A stretch of 64,000 nucleotides of DNA, taken from positions 52,303 through 116,302 of the forward strand of contig JAILFK010000026.1 in assembly GCA_024697595.1 (NCBI GenBank), in the 5' to 3' direction. This DNA is from Lachnospiraceae bacterium. GTDB lineage: Bacteria; Bacillota; Clostridia; Lachnospirales; Lachnospiraceae. A program made the translations under genes and the position numbers. Positions 36,090-45,187 of this stretch are shown here, one piece after another (the first letter of the stretch is position 1; every line of letters starts with the position of its first letter). The notes under the pieces were generated by a model. It did not search any database. It had not been told where the DNA came from and was given only the letters and a program-made list of their open reading frames with translations.

Positions 36090-38142
36090 ATATGTGATTG
36101 CGATTATTTTCTTTGCGCAGATATTATATTTGTTTTATATAAATATATTTAAAACAAAATATATGGTTGATTTTGATTCATATTCATATTTTGAGCAGGC
36201 AAAACAAATATGGGGACAAAAAACACTTAATCTGAATGATTATTACTATACAACGCATAAAATGTGGGACTCTCCTCTTTTTTTAGTAGTTATTTTATAT
36301 GGATTAACAAAGGATATTTTTTTGTCAGTAGGAATATCAAACGTAGTATTAATTATTTCATTAATTTTAGTGACGCTTAAATTATTAAATGATCTTAAAC
36401 TAAAAAGAGTATTTAAGTATGTGGTTTTACTGTTGATGTTTACCGTTTATCAGTTTGGAATAACAGATTATGCTGATGAAATGTTTATAAATGCAGCGTG
36501 GTATGGAGTTCGTATAGTTGAATTAATTATTCTTTTAGATTTAATGATTTGTGTGCATTTAAATTATATAGACTTCAAGTTTAAATTTCTTCTAATAATA
36601 GAAATGTTATTGCTGTTTATTAGTGGTATGTCTACAGGCATATTTGCAGCGTGTTGTTTTGTTTTACCAATTTTTTTGTACGAGATAGCATTGGTTGTTC
36701 TTAGTGATGAAAAGATGCGTCGTTTTTCAAAGGAATTTATAATACCAATAATGTTGATGATAAGTTCTTTTGCGGGAAAAGTGACAAATTCAGCGTTAGG
36801 GCTAACTGTTTTAGATTTTGAAAATAAAGATCTTGTGGTAGCAGAAGATTTATTTAGTAATTTTTTTAATTGTATTGCAGGATTATTCAAATTATTGGGA
36901 TGGCCTTCGGAAGAGATAAAATTATTTAGCGTAAGTGGGATAATTTCTTGTTTGTCTTTTGTAATAGGATTTATTATTTTATGTTTAATCATAAAAAATA
37001 TTTATATAGTTGTAAAAGGTTTTACGGGTAAAAATAATTCTTCATACATTAGAGGATTTATAGCAAGCATTACGATTGTAAACATAGCTTTATTTACTTT
37101 GGTTAGATTAAATTATACAGCAGATTTATTTGAGTATAGATATTGGCTTATTATTTTAATACCATCATTCATTTTAGTAGGTAAAGAGTTACAGGAACTA
37201 TTTGAAAATAAACTAGATAAAAAAATGAATTTGATGGTTTTGGTCATTATAGTGTCATTAAGTGTCATTTGCTTATATCGAGATTATTTGTTGATAAAAA
37301 AGGATAATTGTGCCGATAAATATGAGGCTGTAATGAACGAGGTTGCCAAGGAGAATTTAGATGTTTTATATGTTTATGGAGAATATTTTAGTACGCGAGT
37401 GATGGTTACATTTTCTAATCCTAATCAGGAAGTAGTAGCGCTTTATGAGAATGCGATAACTGATGATGGAAGAGATTGGATTTATAACACATTAAGAATG
37501 CAGAAATGGGGAGAATATGTTAAATATGATGGAGACTGTATGGAGTACGCAGGGAAGGTAGGAATTTTATGTGATGGAAGTCAGCCAAAGCAACAGGAGT
37601 TTTACGAACATCATGCGAGTATCGTGAAAAGAATAAACGATTATACATTGTGTATATTAGATGAAAATTGTGTGGATTGTAAATATGGAATACCAAGTAA
37701 ATATTGTGAAAAAAGTAAAGATTACTTGGATCACGGATATGAATTTACAAATGCCCTTTTTGTTCAAGGTAATTGTTTATTAGAGAAGAAAAAGGCTGCT
37801 ATGATTGAGGGCGCTTTTGAAGCTGAAACAGATGGTGTGTATAGCATAAAATTGAATTATACATCGAAAGATAGCAAAATAGATGATAGTTATTTATATG
37901 TAATAGTAAATAAAAAAGATGGAACGCAAGAAGAATATAAGGTGTCGCTAGAGAATAACGTTGATAGTGTGACGATTGATAATATAGAAATTAAAAAAGA
38001 GGAAAAATATTTAATAAAGATTGTAAAAAATGATAATTCAGAAATTCAAATAAATAGTATAGAGTATGAAAAAAACTCTGGCAACATTCAGCTGATAAAC
38101 AATTCAGATAAAGGGAAGTGGCAATATACTTCAGTTGAGTAG
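36058..38142 (+). CDS. Large GT-C-like membrane protein with C-terminal beta domain
   Basis: A 694-residue protein: about eleven helices in residues 1-430, an early outer loop FDSYSYFEQAKQIWGQKTL with a DSxxY pattern typical of GT-C enzymes, then an outer region of about 260 residues. The last 110 residues (EGAFEAETDGVYSIKLNY onward) look like a beta-sandwich, possibly carbohydrate-binding. A TTG start at 36058 is set by GGAGG eight bases upstream, inside the end of the acyltransferase gene. I know no exact family. It is the last gene before the GDP-mannose genes. Confidence 0.68.
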   Translation: MRKITIEKLVEYVIAIIFFAQILYLFYINIFKTKYMVDFDSYSYFEQAKQIWGQKTLNLNDYYYTTHKMWDSPLFLVVILYGLTKDIFLSVGISNVVLIISLILVTLKLLNDLKLKRVFKYVVLLLMFTVYQFGITDYADEMFINAAWYGVRIVELIILLDLMICVHLNYIDFKFKFLLIIEMLLLFISGMSTGIFAACCFVLPIFLYEIALVVLSDEKMRRFSKEFIIPIMLMISSFAGKVTNSALGLTVLDFENKDLVVAEDLFSNFFNCIAGLFKLLGWPSEEIKLFSVSGIISCLSFVIGFIILCLIIKNIYIVVKGFTGKNNSSYIRGFIASITIVNIALFTLVRLNYTADLFEYRYWLIILIPSFILVGKELQELFENKLDKKMNLMVLVIIVSLSVICLYRDYLLIKKDNCADKYEAVMNEVAKENLDVLYVYGEYFSTRVMVTFSNPNQEVVALYENAITDDGRDWIYNTLRMQKWGEYVKYDGDCMEYAGKVGILCDGSQPKQQEFYEHHASIVKRINDYTLCILDENCVDCKYGIPSKYCEKSKDYLDHGYEFTNALFVQGNCLLEKKKAAMIEGAFEAETDGVYSIKLNYTSKDSKIDDSYLYVIVNKKDGTQEEYKVSLENNVDSVTIDNIEIKKEEKYLIKIVKNDNSEIQINSIEYEKNSGNIQLINNSDKGKWQYTSVE

Positions 38143-38217
38143 TTAAGCTACAGGAAAATCACAAGTCCATAGTATCTGAATAGTATTAAATCATAAATAT
38201 AGAAAAATGAAAGGGTA

Positions 38218-38247
38218 GTATGATTACTAGCTTTTAAATAATCATAC
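38218..38247. repeat. 9-bp inverted repeat just before the ManC-ManA fusion gene
   Basis: GTATGATTA (38218-38226) and TAATCATAC (38239-38247) are perfect inverted repeats around a 12-nt centre, ending nine bases before the ATG at 38257. As DNA this is operator-like; as RNA it is a hairpin next to a weak ribosome site. Confidence 0.5.
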
Positions 38248-38256
38248 AAGAAAGAA

Positions 38257-40596
38257 ATGAAAGCAATTATTCTTGCAGGCGGTGCTGGAGATAGACTTTG
38301 GCCGATGTCTAGGCGCGATTATCCGAAGCAGTTTATACAACAGAATAATGGGAATTCTTTATTTCAGGAAACTATTATTAGAAACATACCATTTTGTGAT
38401 GAATTTATAATAATAACGAATATAAAACATAAAGAGATTGTTGAGGGACAAATGACGGGCTTTCAAGGTGTGTCCTATCGACTTATATTGGAAGAAAGTA
38501 GTAAGGGGACAGCACCTGCAGTAGCTTATGCATTAAGACTTTTAAGTGATTTAAATGACGTGATAGTTTTACCTTCCGATTTACTTATCACAGGTGAAGG
38601 ATATAGCGATGCAATATATGAGGCAAAGTATCTAAGTGATGAGGGTAAGATTGTATTATTTGGTGTCAGAGCGGAAGAACCTGATATTAATTACGGGTAT
38701 ATTAGATATAATGGTAATAAAGTTACTAGGTTTATAGAAAAACCGTCAGAGGCGTTGGCAGATAAAATCTTTGCAGAGGACAATGTGCTTTGGAATGGAG
38801 GAATGATTTTATCAAGTGTAGCGACGTTGAAAAAAGCAATAAAATCTACTACAAAAAAAATTGATGAGTGGACAATAGAAGTCATTTCTCAAAATAAAGG
38901 TATTATAAGGTCTGATATAAAAACTTATACTATAAAGAAAAATCAGATGGAAAATCTTGAACGAACCCATATTGAAAAAGCCGTCTTGGAAAAAGCAGAA
39001 AATCTTGCAGTAGTTCCCCTTCGCTGCAGATGGCAAGATATATCCAACTTTGAGTCTTATGAGAAATCTTCCTTGTATGGAAAAGAGAAAAACACTTTAA
39101 AGATGGCCTGCGAGAATACCACAGTAATCAACGATACTGAGAGAAAATTGGTGGTGGTTAATGGTATAAAAGATGCATTTGTAATAAATACTGAAGATGC
39201 AATTTATATAACAAAAAAAGAACTAGAGCAGGATATTAAGGGTGCTATGAAACAAGCGCCAGAGGAGATAAGAGAATATTTAAAATATAATCCGAAAACA
39301 TATCGTGCATGGGGTACGAGAGAGATTATTTCCCAGGCGCCGGGATATCGTGTGAGAAAAATAGAGTTATATCCGGGATGCTCACTATCGGCGCATGTTC
39401 ATCAGAGAAGAACGGAAGGCTATTCCGTTATAAAAGGTGAATTGTCAATTGAATTAAAGGGTGTAAATAGAGTTATTAGAGCTGGAGAAAATATAAATAT
39501 TTTACCTAACCAGTTGCATAGACTTTATAACGCTGCAGATGAGACAGCTGTAATTATCGAGGTTGACACAGGAGAGGAGATTGACGAGCAAGATATGGTT
39601 CATCAGGATGAGATGGAAAATGATTCGAAGTTGCCATCTTTATATAAGTTGTCCCCTATTTTCAAGGATTATCTCTGGGGTGGAAATCGATTGGTAAGAG
39701 ATTTTGGCAAGAAGAGTCCTTATGATATTACAGCTGAGTCCTGGGAGTTATCTGCACATAAGGATGGACAAAGTGTTATAACTGGAGGACAGTTTGATGG
39801 AATGGCCTTTGGAGATTTTGTGCGAGAGTATGGCACGGAAGTCTGTGGATGGAAGAGCAGAACTTTTGATAGATTTCCTATATTGATTAAATTTATTGAT
39901 GCGCTTAATCCGCTTTCGGTTCAGATTCATCCTTTTGATGATTATGCATTTGTCCATGAAAAAGAGTTTGGCAAAAATGAAGTATGGTATGTTATGGATG
40001 CCAAGCCGGATTCTTATCTATACTGTGGATTTAAGGTGGATGTGACCAAGGAAGAAATTAGACGTCGATTGGCAGATAACACAATAACAGAGATATTAAA
40101 CAAGGTTTACGTAAATAAGGGTGACGTGATATTTATTCCAGCAGGAACTATACATGCTATAGGCGCGGGGGTTTTGATATGTGAGATTCAACAAAATTCC
40201 AATAGTACATATAGAGTGTATGATTATGATCGAGTGGATAAAAATGGAAGAAAACGTGATTTGCATATAGAAAAAGCTATGGATGTAATCACAACTTCAG
40301 CTTATAAGCAGGATGCCTTTGGTTTGGAAGAAGCGCAGGAAATAGACGGGCAGATAGTTCAACAGCTTTGTTTATGTAAGTATTTTCAATGCAAAAAGTA
40401 TACAGTTGATGGCTGTACATCCATATATATGGATAATGCCAGTTTCGTATCCATAGTGTTGCTATCAGGAAGCGCAAAGATTACAGTGGAGGCAGAAACT
40501 CTTGAGGTAAACAAAGGTGATTCTATCTTTGTTTCTGCAGGAAGAAAGACTCTTCGAATTGAGGGAGAGTGTGAATTTATTTTGACAAATATATAA
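38257..40596 (+). CDS. Mannose-1-phosphate guanylyltransferase / mannose-6-phosphate isomerase fusion (ManC-cupin-ManA)
   Basis: A 779-residue, three-part enzyme. Residues 1-290 are a GDP-mannose pyrophosphorylase (ILAGGAGDRLWPMSRRDYPK, FIEKPSE). Residues ~345-435 are the cupin part of a type II ManC (AHVHQRRTEGYSVIKGE). From about residue 460 there is a second, class I mannose-6-phosphate isomerase with Zn-ligand motifs QIHPF (about 556-560), EVWYVM and PAGTIHAIG. It could therefore take fructose-6-phosphate to mannose-6-phosphate and also make GDP-mannose, leaving only phosphomannomutase to a separate enzyme. No frameshift or internal stop is seen. The first half is AT-rich like the upstream genes; the ManA half resembles downstream genes. 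Confidence 0.88.
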   Translation: MKAIILAGGAGDRLWPMSRRDYPKQFIQQNNGNSLFQETIIRNIPFCDEFIIITNIKHKEIVEGQMTGFQGVSYRLILEESSKGTAPAVAYALRLLSDLNDVIVLPSDLLITGEGYSDAIYEAKYLSDEGKIVLFGVRAEEPDINYGYIRYNGNKVTRFIEKPSEALADKIFAEDNVLWNGGMILSSVATLKKAIKSTTKKIDEWTIEVISQNKGIIRSDIKTYTIKKNQMENLERTHIEKAVLEKAENLAVVPLRCRWQDISNFESYEKSSLYGKEKNTLKMACENTTVINDTERKLVVVNGIKDAFVINTEDAIYITKKELEQDIKGAMKQAPEEIREYLKYNPKTYRAWGTREIISQAPGYRVRKIELYPGCSLSAHVHQRRTEGYSVIKGELSIELKGVNRVIRAGENINILPNQLHRLYNAADETAVIIEVDTGEEIDEQDMVHQDEMENDSKLPSLYKLSPIFKDYLWGGNRLVRDFGKKSPYDITAESWELSAHKDGQSVITGGQFDGMAFGDFVREYGTEVCGWKSRTFDRFPILIKFIDALNPLSVQIHPFDDYAFVHEKEFGKNEVWYVMDAKPDSYLYCGFKVDVTKEEIRRRLADNTITEILNKVYVNKGDVIFIPAGTIHAIGAGVLICEIQQNSNSTYRVYDYDRVDKNGRKRDLHIEKAMDVITTSAYKQDAFGLEEAQEIDGQIVQQLCLCKYFQCKKYTVDGCTSIYMDNASFVSIVLLSGSAKITVEAETLEVNKGDSIFVSAGRKTLRIEGECEFILTNI

Positions 40597-40615
40597 TGCA
40601 TAAAAGGAGAACCCA

Positions 40616-41683
40616 ATGAACACATATGGAGTAATTATGGCAGGTGGTGGTGGCACACGCTTTTGGCCATTATCAAGACATGAGGAGCCAAAGCAGCTTT
40701 TAAATCTAAGTGGCAAGGACCTTATGATAAATGAGACAATTGACAGAGTGGCAACTCTTACAGACAAGGAAAATATATTTATTGTAACCAACGTGGATCA
40801 GGTGCCAAAGATGCTTGAGGCCACAAAAGAACGTATCCAGCCAAATCATATTTTATCTGAGCCATCGGCTAGAAATACTGCAGCATGCATTGGTTACGCA
40901 GCTCTTGAAATTGTAGAAAAATATGGAGATGGAATAATGACAATTTTTCCATCGGATCATTTCATAAAAAATGAGGCTGCTTTTACAGATATATTAAAGA
41001 AAGCTATCAAGGTGGCTGATGAGGAAAATGCTCTTTTGACTCTTGGCATTACACCAACATTTGCCTCAACAGGATATGGATATATCAGATTTGATAAGAC
41101 GGAAAATGAACTTGCAAAGAAGGTTATTGAGTTCAAGGAAAAACCGGATGCGGCCACAGCAGAAAAGTATGTGGCAAGCGGTGAGTACGCTTGGAATTCC
41201 GGTATGTTTGTCTGGAAGGCGTCTGTTATTTTAGAGGAGTTTAAAAAACTTCTTCCAGATGTCTATGCTTGCTTGGAAAAAATAAAAGCGGGCTTAAATA
41301 CTCCTGATGAAGCCAAGATAATCAATGAGGTTTATCCTACAATTCCAAGTATTTCCATCGATTATGGAATCATGGAAAAGAGCGACAAGGTAAAGGTCAT
41401 CTCTGCAGAGATGGGATGGAATGACGTTGGAGCATGGGATAATTTAGGTGTATTGTATGATGCAGACGACAAGGGCAATGTGTTTGCCGGAGATCATGTA
41501 GCTATCGATACCACAAATACAATCACTTATTCTGGCAAGAGACTTATCACCACAGTTGGGGTAGATAATTTGATTGTGGTGGAAACTGAAGATGCAATTT
41601 TGGTATGTGATAAGAATCGCGCTCAGGACGTGAAAAAGATTGTGGACCAGTTGAAGGAAGATGGTCGTAGCGATTTATTATAA
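40616..41683 (+). CDS. manC: Mannose-1-phosphate guanylyltransferase
   Basis: A 355-residue GDP-mannose pyrophosphorylase: VIMAGGGGTRFWPLSRHEEPK at the start, EPSARNTAACIGYAAL, FPSDHFI and FKEKPD in order. It lacks the cupin isomerase domain, so it is a monofunctional GMP type. AAGGAG lies seven bases before its ATG, 19 bases after the fusion gene, making it the second ManC activity in a row. It is more GC-rich than the first half of the fusion gene. It is the last gene before a strong terminator and closes the polysaccharide locus. Confidence 0.93.
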   Translation: MNTYGVIMAGGGGTRFWPLSRHEEPKQLLNLSGKDLMINETIDRVATLTDKENIFIVTNVDQVPKMLEATKERIQPNHILSEPSARNTAACIGYAALEIVEKYGDGIMTIFPSDHFIKNEAAFTDILKKAIKVADEENALLTLGITPTFASTGYGYIRFDKTENELAKKVIEFKEKPDAATAEKYVASGEYAWNSGMFVWKASVILEEFKKLLPDVYACLEKIKAGLNTPDEAKIINEVYPTIPSISIDYGIMEKSDKVKVISAEMGWNDVGAWDNLGVLYDADDKGNVFAGDHVAIDTTNTITYSGKRLITTVGVDNLIVVETEDAILVCDKNRAQDVKKIVDQLKEDGRSDLL

Positions 41684-41713
41684 TATCCTATTCAATTATT
41701 TGATGAAAAATAT

Positions 41714-41755
41714 AAATCTGTCACATTAGATTAGAAATAATGTGGCAGATTTTTC
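41714..41755 (+). terminator. Rho-independent terminator after manC
   Basis: AAATCTGTCACATTA pairs with TAATGTGGCAGATTT over 15 bp (one G-U pair) around a 9-nt loop, followed by TTCT. It marks the end of the polysaccharide transcript. Confidence 0.85.
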
Positions 41756-41818
41756 TATAATGAAATATAATAGAAGTTATTAAGACCGAATAAAATGTAT
41801 AGGGAAAGGATAATAATT

Positions 41819-43564
41819 ATGAGTTACAAAGATATTTATACACAGTGGTGTACGGACCCTTATTTTGATGAGGAAACTAGAGCAGAGCTTAAAGCTTTGA
41901 CAGACGAGAAGGAAATTGAGGATAGATTTTATCGCCAACTAGAATTTGGTACTGGCGGACTTCGTGGAGTTATTGGAGCGGGAACAAACCGCATGAATAT
42001 TTACACAGTTCGTCAAGCTACTCAAGGTTTGGCTAATTATATTATTTTAAAGAATGGACAGGACAAGGGTGTTGCAATCGGATACGATTCAAGAATTATG
42101 TCACCTGAGTTTGCAGATGAGGCAGCACTTTGCTTGAATGCCAATGGAATCAAGACATATATTTTCCAGTCACTTCGCCCAACTCCAGAGGTTTCATTTG
42201 CAGTTAGAGAATTTGGTTGTACAGCAGGTATTATGGTAACAGCTAGCCACAACCCTCGCGAGTACAATGGATATAAAGTATATTGGGAGGATGGTGCACA
42301 GATTACACCTCCAAATGACACAGGAATTTTGGCGGAAGTGGCTAAGATTACATCCTTTGATCAGGTTAAGACAATGGACAAGGATGAGGCTATCAAGGCC
42401 GGACTTTATAATGTTATCCCAGAGGACTTTGAGGATAAATATATGGCCAACCTCAAGGCTCAGTCTATTCATCCAGAGGTAATTAAAGAAATGGCCAAGG
42501 ATTTTACAATTGTATATACTCCTTTAAACGGTACAGGAAATGTGCCAGTTAGACGAGTGCTTAAAGAGCTTGGATTTGAGAAGGTTCATGTAGTAAAGGA
42601 GCAGGAAGCACCAGATGGCAACTTCCCAACTTTACCAAATCCAAACCCAGAGCTTCCACAGGCTTTTGATTTGGCAGTTAAGTTGGCTGGAGAAGTTGAT
42701 GCAGATATTATTCTTGCAACAGATCCTGATGCAGATAGACTTGGTGTATATTGCAAGGCTCCAGCTGGATATGATGGACCTACACAGGGAGGATATATCT
42801 CATTTACAGGAAATATGTCAGGTATGCTTATCGCAGAATATATTCTTAGTGAGCGCCGTGCTACAGGCAAGATGCCAATCAATCCTACATTGGTTACAAC
42901 TATAGTTACTACAGATATGGCCAAGGTTATTGCAGCAGCACACTATGTAGATGTAATTGAGGTTCTTACAGGATTTAAGTACATCGGGGAGCAGATTAAG
43001 CTTTTTGAGGAGGCTGGAAACAAGAAAAACAATTATGTATTTGGTCTTGAAGAAAGTTATGGCTGCTTAGCTGGTACATATGCGAGAGACAAGGATGCTG
43101 TTGTTGCAGTTATGATGCTTTGTGAGGTTGCTTCTTGGTATAAAAAGCAAGGAAAGACTCTATGGGATGCTATGGTTGATATGTATGAGAAATATGGTTA
43201 CTTCCGTGAGGGACAGCAGGCTATCACATTAAAGGGTATGGATGGAGCAACACAGATTCAGGAAATGATGACAAATGCTAGAAATAATCCACCAAAGCAG
43301 CTTGGTTCATACAAGGTGCTTGCAGTTAGAGATTACAAGCTTGATGAGAGAATAGATATGACAACAGGTGGCAAGACTTCAACAGGTCTCCCTACTTCTA
43401 ATGTACTCTATTATGAGCTTGAAAATGATGCATGGGCATGTATTCGTCCATCAGGAACAGAGCCGAAGATCAAGTTCTACTTTGGAGTAAAGGGAACATC
43501 TCTTGAAGATTCACAGGCAAAGATGGATGAGGTAAAGGATGCTCTTTTAGAGTTATTCTCATAA
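41819..43564 (+). CDS. Phosphohexomutase (phosphoglucomutase/phosphomannomutase)
   Basis: A 581-residue alpha-D-phosphohexomutase that interconverts hexose-6-phosphate and hexose-1-phosphate. GTGGLRGVIGAGTNRMN, the phospho-serine loop TASHNPREYNGYK, metal loop DPDADRLG, sugar loop GLEESYG and phosphate loop RPSGTEPKIKFY are all present in order. Length and layout fit the PgcA-type long form. ATG 41819 has AAAGGA seven bases upstream; the frame extending to 41795 is ignored. It sits 135 bases after manC, behind a terminator, so it has its own promoter. It can provide mannose-1-phosphate to the two ManC enzymes and glucose-1-phosphate for general use. Confidence 0.93.
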   Translation: MSYKDIYTQWCTDPYFDEETRAELKALTDEKEIEDRFYRQLEFGTGGLRGVIGAGTNRMNIYTVRQATQGLANYIILKNGQDKGVAIGYDSRIMSPEFADEAALCLNANGIKTYIFQSLRPTPEVSFAVREFGCTAGIMVTASHNPREYNGYKVYWEDGAQITPPNDTGILAEVAKITSFDQVKTMDKDEAIKAGLYNVIPEDFEDKYMANLKAQSIHPEVIKEMAKDFTIVYTPLNGTGNVPVRRVLKELGFEKVHVVKEQEAPDGNFPTLPNPNPELPQAFDLAVKLAGEVDADIILATDPDADRLGVYCKAPAGYDGPTQGGYISFTGNMSGMLIAEYILSERRATGKMPINPTLVTTIVTTDMAKVIAAAHYVDVIEVLTGFKYIGEQIKLFEEAGNKKNNYVFGLEESYGCLAGTYARDKDAVVAVMMLCEVASWYKKQGKTLWDAMVDMYEKYGYFREGQQAITLKGMDGATQIQEMMTNARNNPPKQLGSYKVLAVRDYKLDERIDMTTGGKTSTGLPTSNVLYYELENDAWACIRPSGTEPKIKFYFGVKGTSLEDSQAKMDEVKDALLELFS

Positions 43565-43587
43565 GGATAGGAAATATAGAAAAAAAT

Positions 43588-44328
43588 ATGAAGAATTTAT
43601 TTAGGAATTCTACAGGACGACTGCTACTTATGATAGTGGCAGTCGTCGCAGTGGTTATAATGGTAATTATATACAACCTTGGCGGTGGAAAAGATGCCAA
43701 GAAGGAAGATTCCTCTGAAATACCAGAGGATACAGTAGTTTTAGAAGATACACCGGAGGATTTACAAAAAGGTGGTGAGACTGTAGAAGGAGAACTTGTG
43801 ACAGAGGATGAGAGATTGGCCAAAGTTATAAAAGACAATTCCTCAAATACACAAATACAGCTCTTGCAGATATATAATGCTACTGATCAAAATTATGCGA
43901 CAAGTTATACTTTTGATGGAAAAATGTATAATGGTGATGGTGCCCTTTTATTAAAATCAGAAGGAGACGCATCTTTTAGTGAATCAATGAGTCAGTTAGC
44001 AAATACGTATTTGATCCCACATGCAAGTGAGATAGAAGATTTCTTTAATACGCAAAATGGACAGTATTTAAGTCTCTATAGTAAAAGTGGCAAAGAACAA
44101 GGTCCATATTTAGATGCAACAAGTTGGTTTCCTTCTCAGGTTGCCATAAATGTTGGTGGTGTACCACATACATTTAACATAACAGCAGTTGTGGCAGAAC
44201 CTGCCATGAGTGGAAATTTAGATGCCCAAAATACTTTAATCTTTTCCTCAGATGTATATGAGACAGAAGACGGTGATAGATACTATGCGGATTCTGTGGA
44301 ATTTACAATTTATGGTAGTTTAAATTAA
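43588..44328 (+). CDS. Membrane-anchored extracytoplasmic protein of unknown function
   Basis: A 246-residue protein with one N-terminal membrane anchor (LLLMIVAVVAVVIMVIIY, residues ~12-29), then an acidic Glu/Thr-rich linker (residues ~35-75) and an outer domain of about 160 residues with mixed strands (DQNYATSYTFDGKMYNGD, VAINVGGVPHTFNITAVV). I recognise no family. It begins 24 bases after the mutase stop with AGGAAATATAG upstream and probably shares its transcript. A bidirectional terminator follows. Confidence 0.7.
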   Translation: MKNLFRNSTGRLLLMIVAVVAVVIMVIIYNLGGGKDAKKEDSSEIPEDTVVLEDTPEDLQKGGETVEGELVTEDERLAKVIKDNSSNTQIQLLQIYNATDQNYATSYTFDGKMYNGDGALLLKSEGDASFSESMSQLANTYLIPHASEIEDFFNTQNGQYLSLYSKSGKEQGPYLDATSWFPSQVAINVGGVPHTFNITAVVAEPAMSGNLDAQNTLIFSSDVYETEDGDRYYADSVEFTIYGSLN

Positions 44329-44351
44329 TAAAATAATTTTTGATAAGAAAT

Positions 44352-44388
44352 AAAGCTTCGTCCTAATTTGTTAAGGACGAAGCTTTTT
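44352..44388. terminator. Bidirectional Rho-independent terminator
   Basis: AAAGCTTCGTCCT and AGGACGAAGCTTT form a perfect 13-bp stem around a 9-nt loop, with further T residues after it on the plus strand and an A-rich flank before it. It serves the 43588 gene and, in reverse, the convergent parA gene. Confidence 0.88.
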
Positions 44389-44410
44389 AGTGTTAATTAT
44401 TTATAATAAG

Positions 44411-45175
44411 TTATTTGCGCTTTTTTGTGAGTTCTTTTACAAACTCCATGTAATCTAACATAGTATTGCACTTTGGTGCATAATCTACCAATAATTTATG
44501 CTTTTCCTGGGCTTCCTTGGTTTTTACACATTCTCTAATTTTGGTTTTAAATACTTTGGTACCCATTTCAACAGCAATATTTTCCAACTCTTCTAATACC
44601 TGGCGCTCTAAATTAGATCGACCATGATATTTTACAAGAAGCAAACCTGCAATCTTTAGATTTGGATTTTGTCTCTTTTGTACTGCCTTGATTGTGGAAT
44701 AAAGTTGATTTAATCCCTGGACTGAATATGCGTCTGCAGTGACAGGAATAATCACCTCATCAGCAGCGATTAAGCAGTTGTAGAGCACGATGTTTAGTGA
44801 TGGCGCTGTATCGATGACGATATAATCATAGTCATATTCATCTTCTAAAGCATCTTTGAGGCGATACATACCCTCAATATCTCCGTCAAGCATCTTTTCG
44901 GCCTTGGCCAAAAGAGGGTCGCTTGCCACGATATCTCCATTATCTAAATGTTGAATTGCCTCGGATATTGGGATGCGATCTGAATCAATAATCACATCAT
45001 ATAAAGTTGCCTGATCCTTGATTAGCGCATTATAAGTGCTTGTGCTGTTTGACTGTGGATCCGCATCTATGAGTAAAGTCTTTTTCTTTTTTCCTAAAAT
45101 ACCAGCTAGTGTTGTTGCGGTAGTTGTCTTTCCGATACCGCCTTTTTGATTAGCCACAACATATACTTTTGCCAT
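44411..45175 (-). CDS. ParA/Soj-family ATPase (orphan)
   Basis: A 254-residue ParA-type ATPase. The deviant Walker A NQKGGIGKTTTATTLAG carries the signature Lys, followed by LLIDADPQSNSTSTYN and YIVIDTAPSLNI (Walker B). Such proteins position chromosomes, plasmids or protein complexes by ATP-driven gradients. No parB-like gene lies beside it; its only partner is the 84-residue gene 12 bases upstream. It could be the chromosomal Soj or a ParA that places other cargo, such as chemoreceptors, pili or flagella. The ribosome site AAAGGGAG is clear. Confidence 0.9.
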   Translation of the reverse strand: MAKVYVVANQKGGIGKTTTATTLAGILGKKKKTLLIDADPQSNSTSTYNALIKDQATLYDVIIDSDRIPISEAIQHLDNGDIVASDPLLAKAEKMLDGDIEGMYRLKDALEDEYDYDYIVIDTAPSLNIVLYNCLIAADEVIIPVTADAYSVQGLNQLYSTIKAVQKRQNPNLKIAGLLLVKYHGRSNLERQVLEELENIAVEMGTKVFKTKIRECVKTKEAQEKHKLLVDYAPKCNTMLDYMEFVKELTKKRK

Positions 45176-45187
45176 TTTTCACTCCCT

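Noticed and set aside
36564..36992. 142-codon minus-strand open frame
   Set aside because: Lies wholly within the 694-residue GT-C-like gene, whose plus-strand frame has clear helices and motifs; the reverse frame has none.
38257..40596. Frameshift or assembly error joining manC and manA
   Set aside because: The frame is continuous with sensible linker sequence between the cupin and ManA domains, and no stop or restart lies near the joint; a real fusion is more likely.
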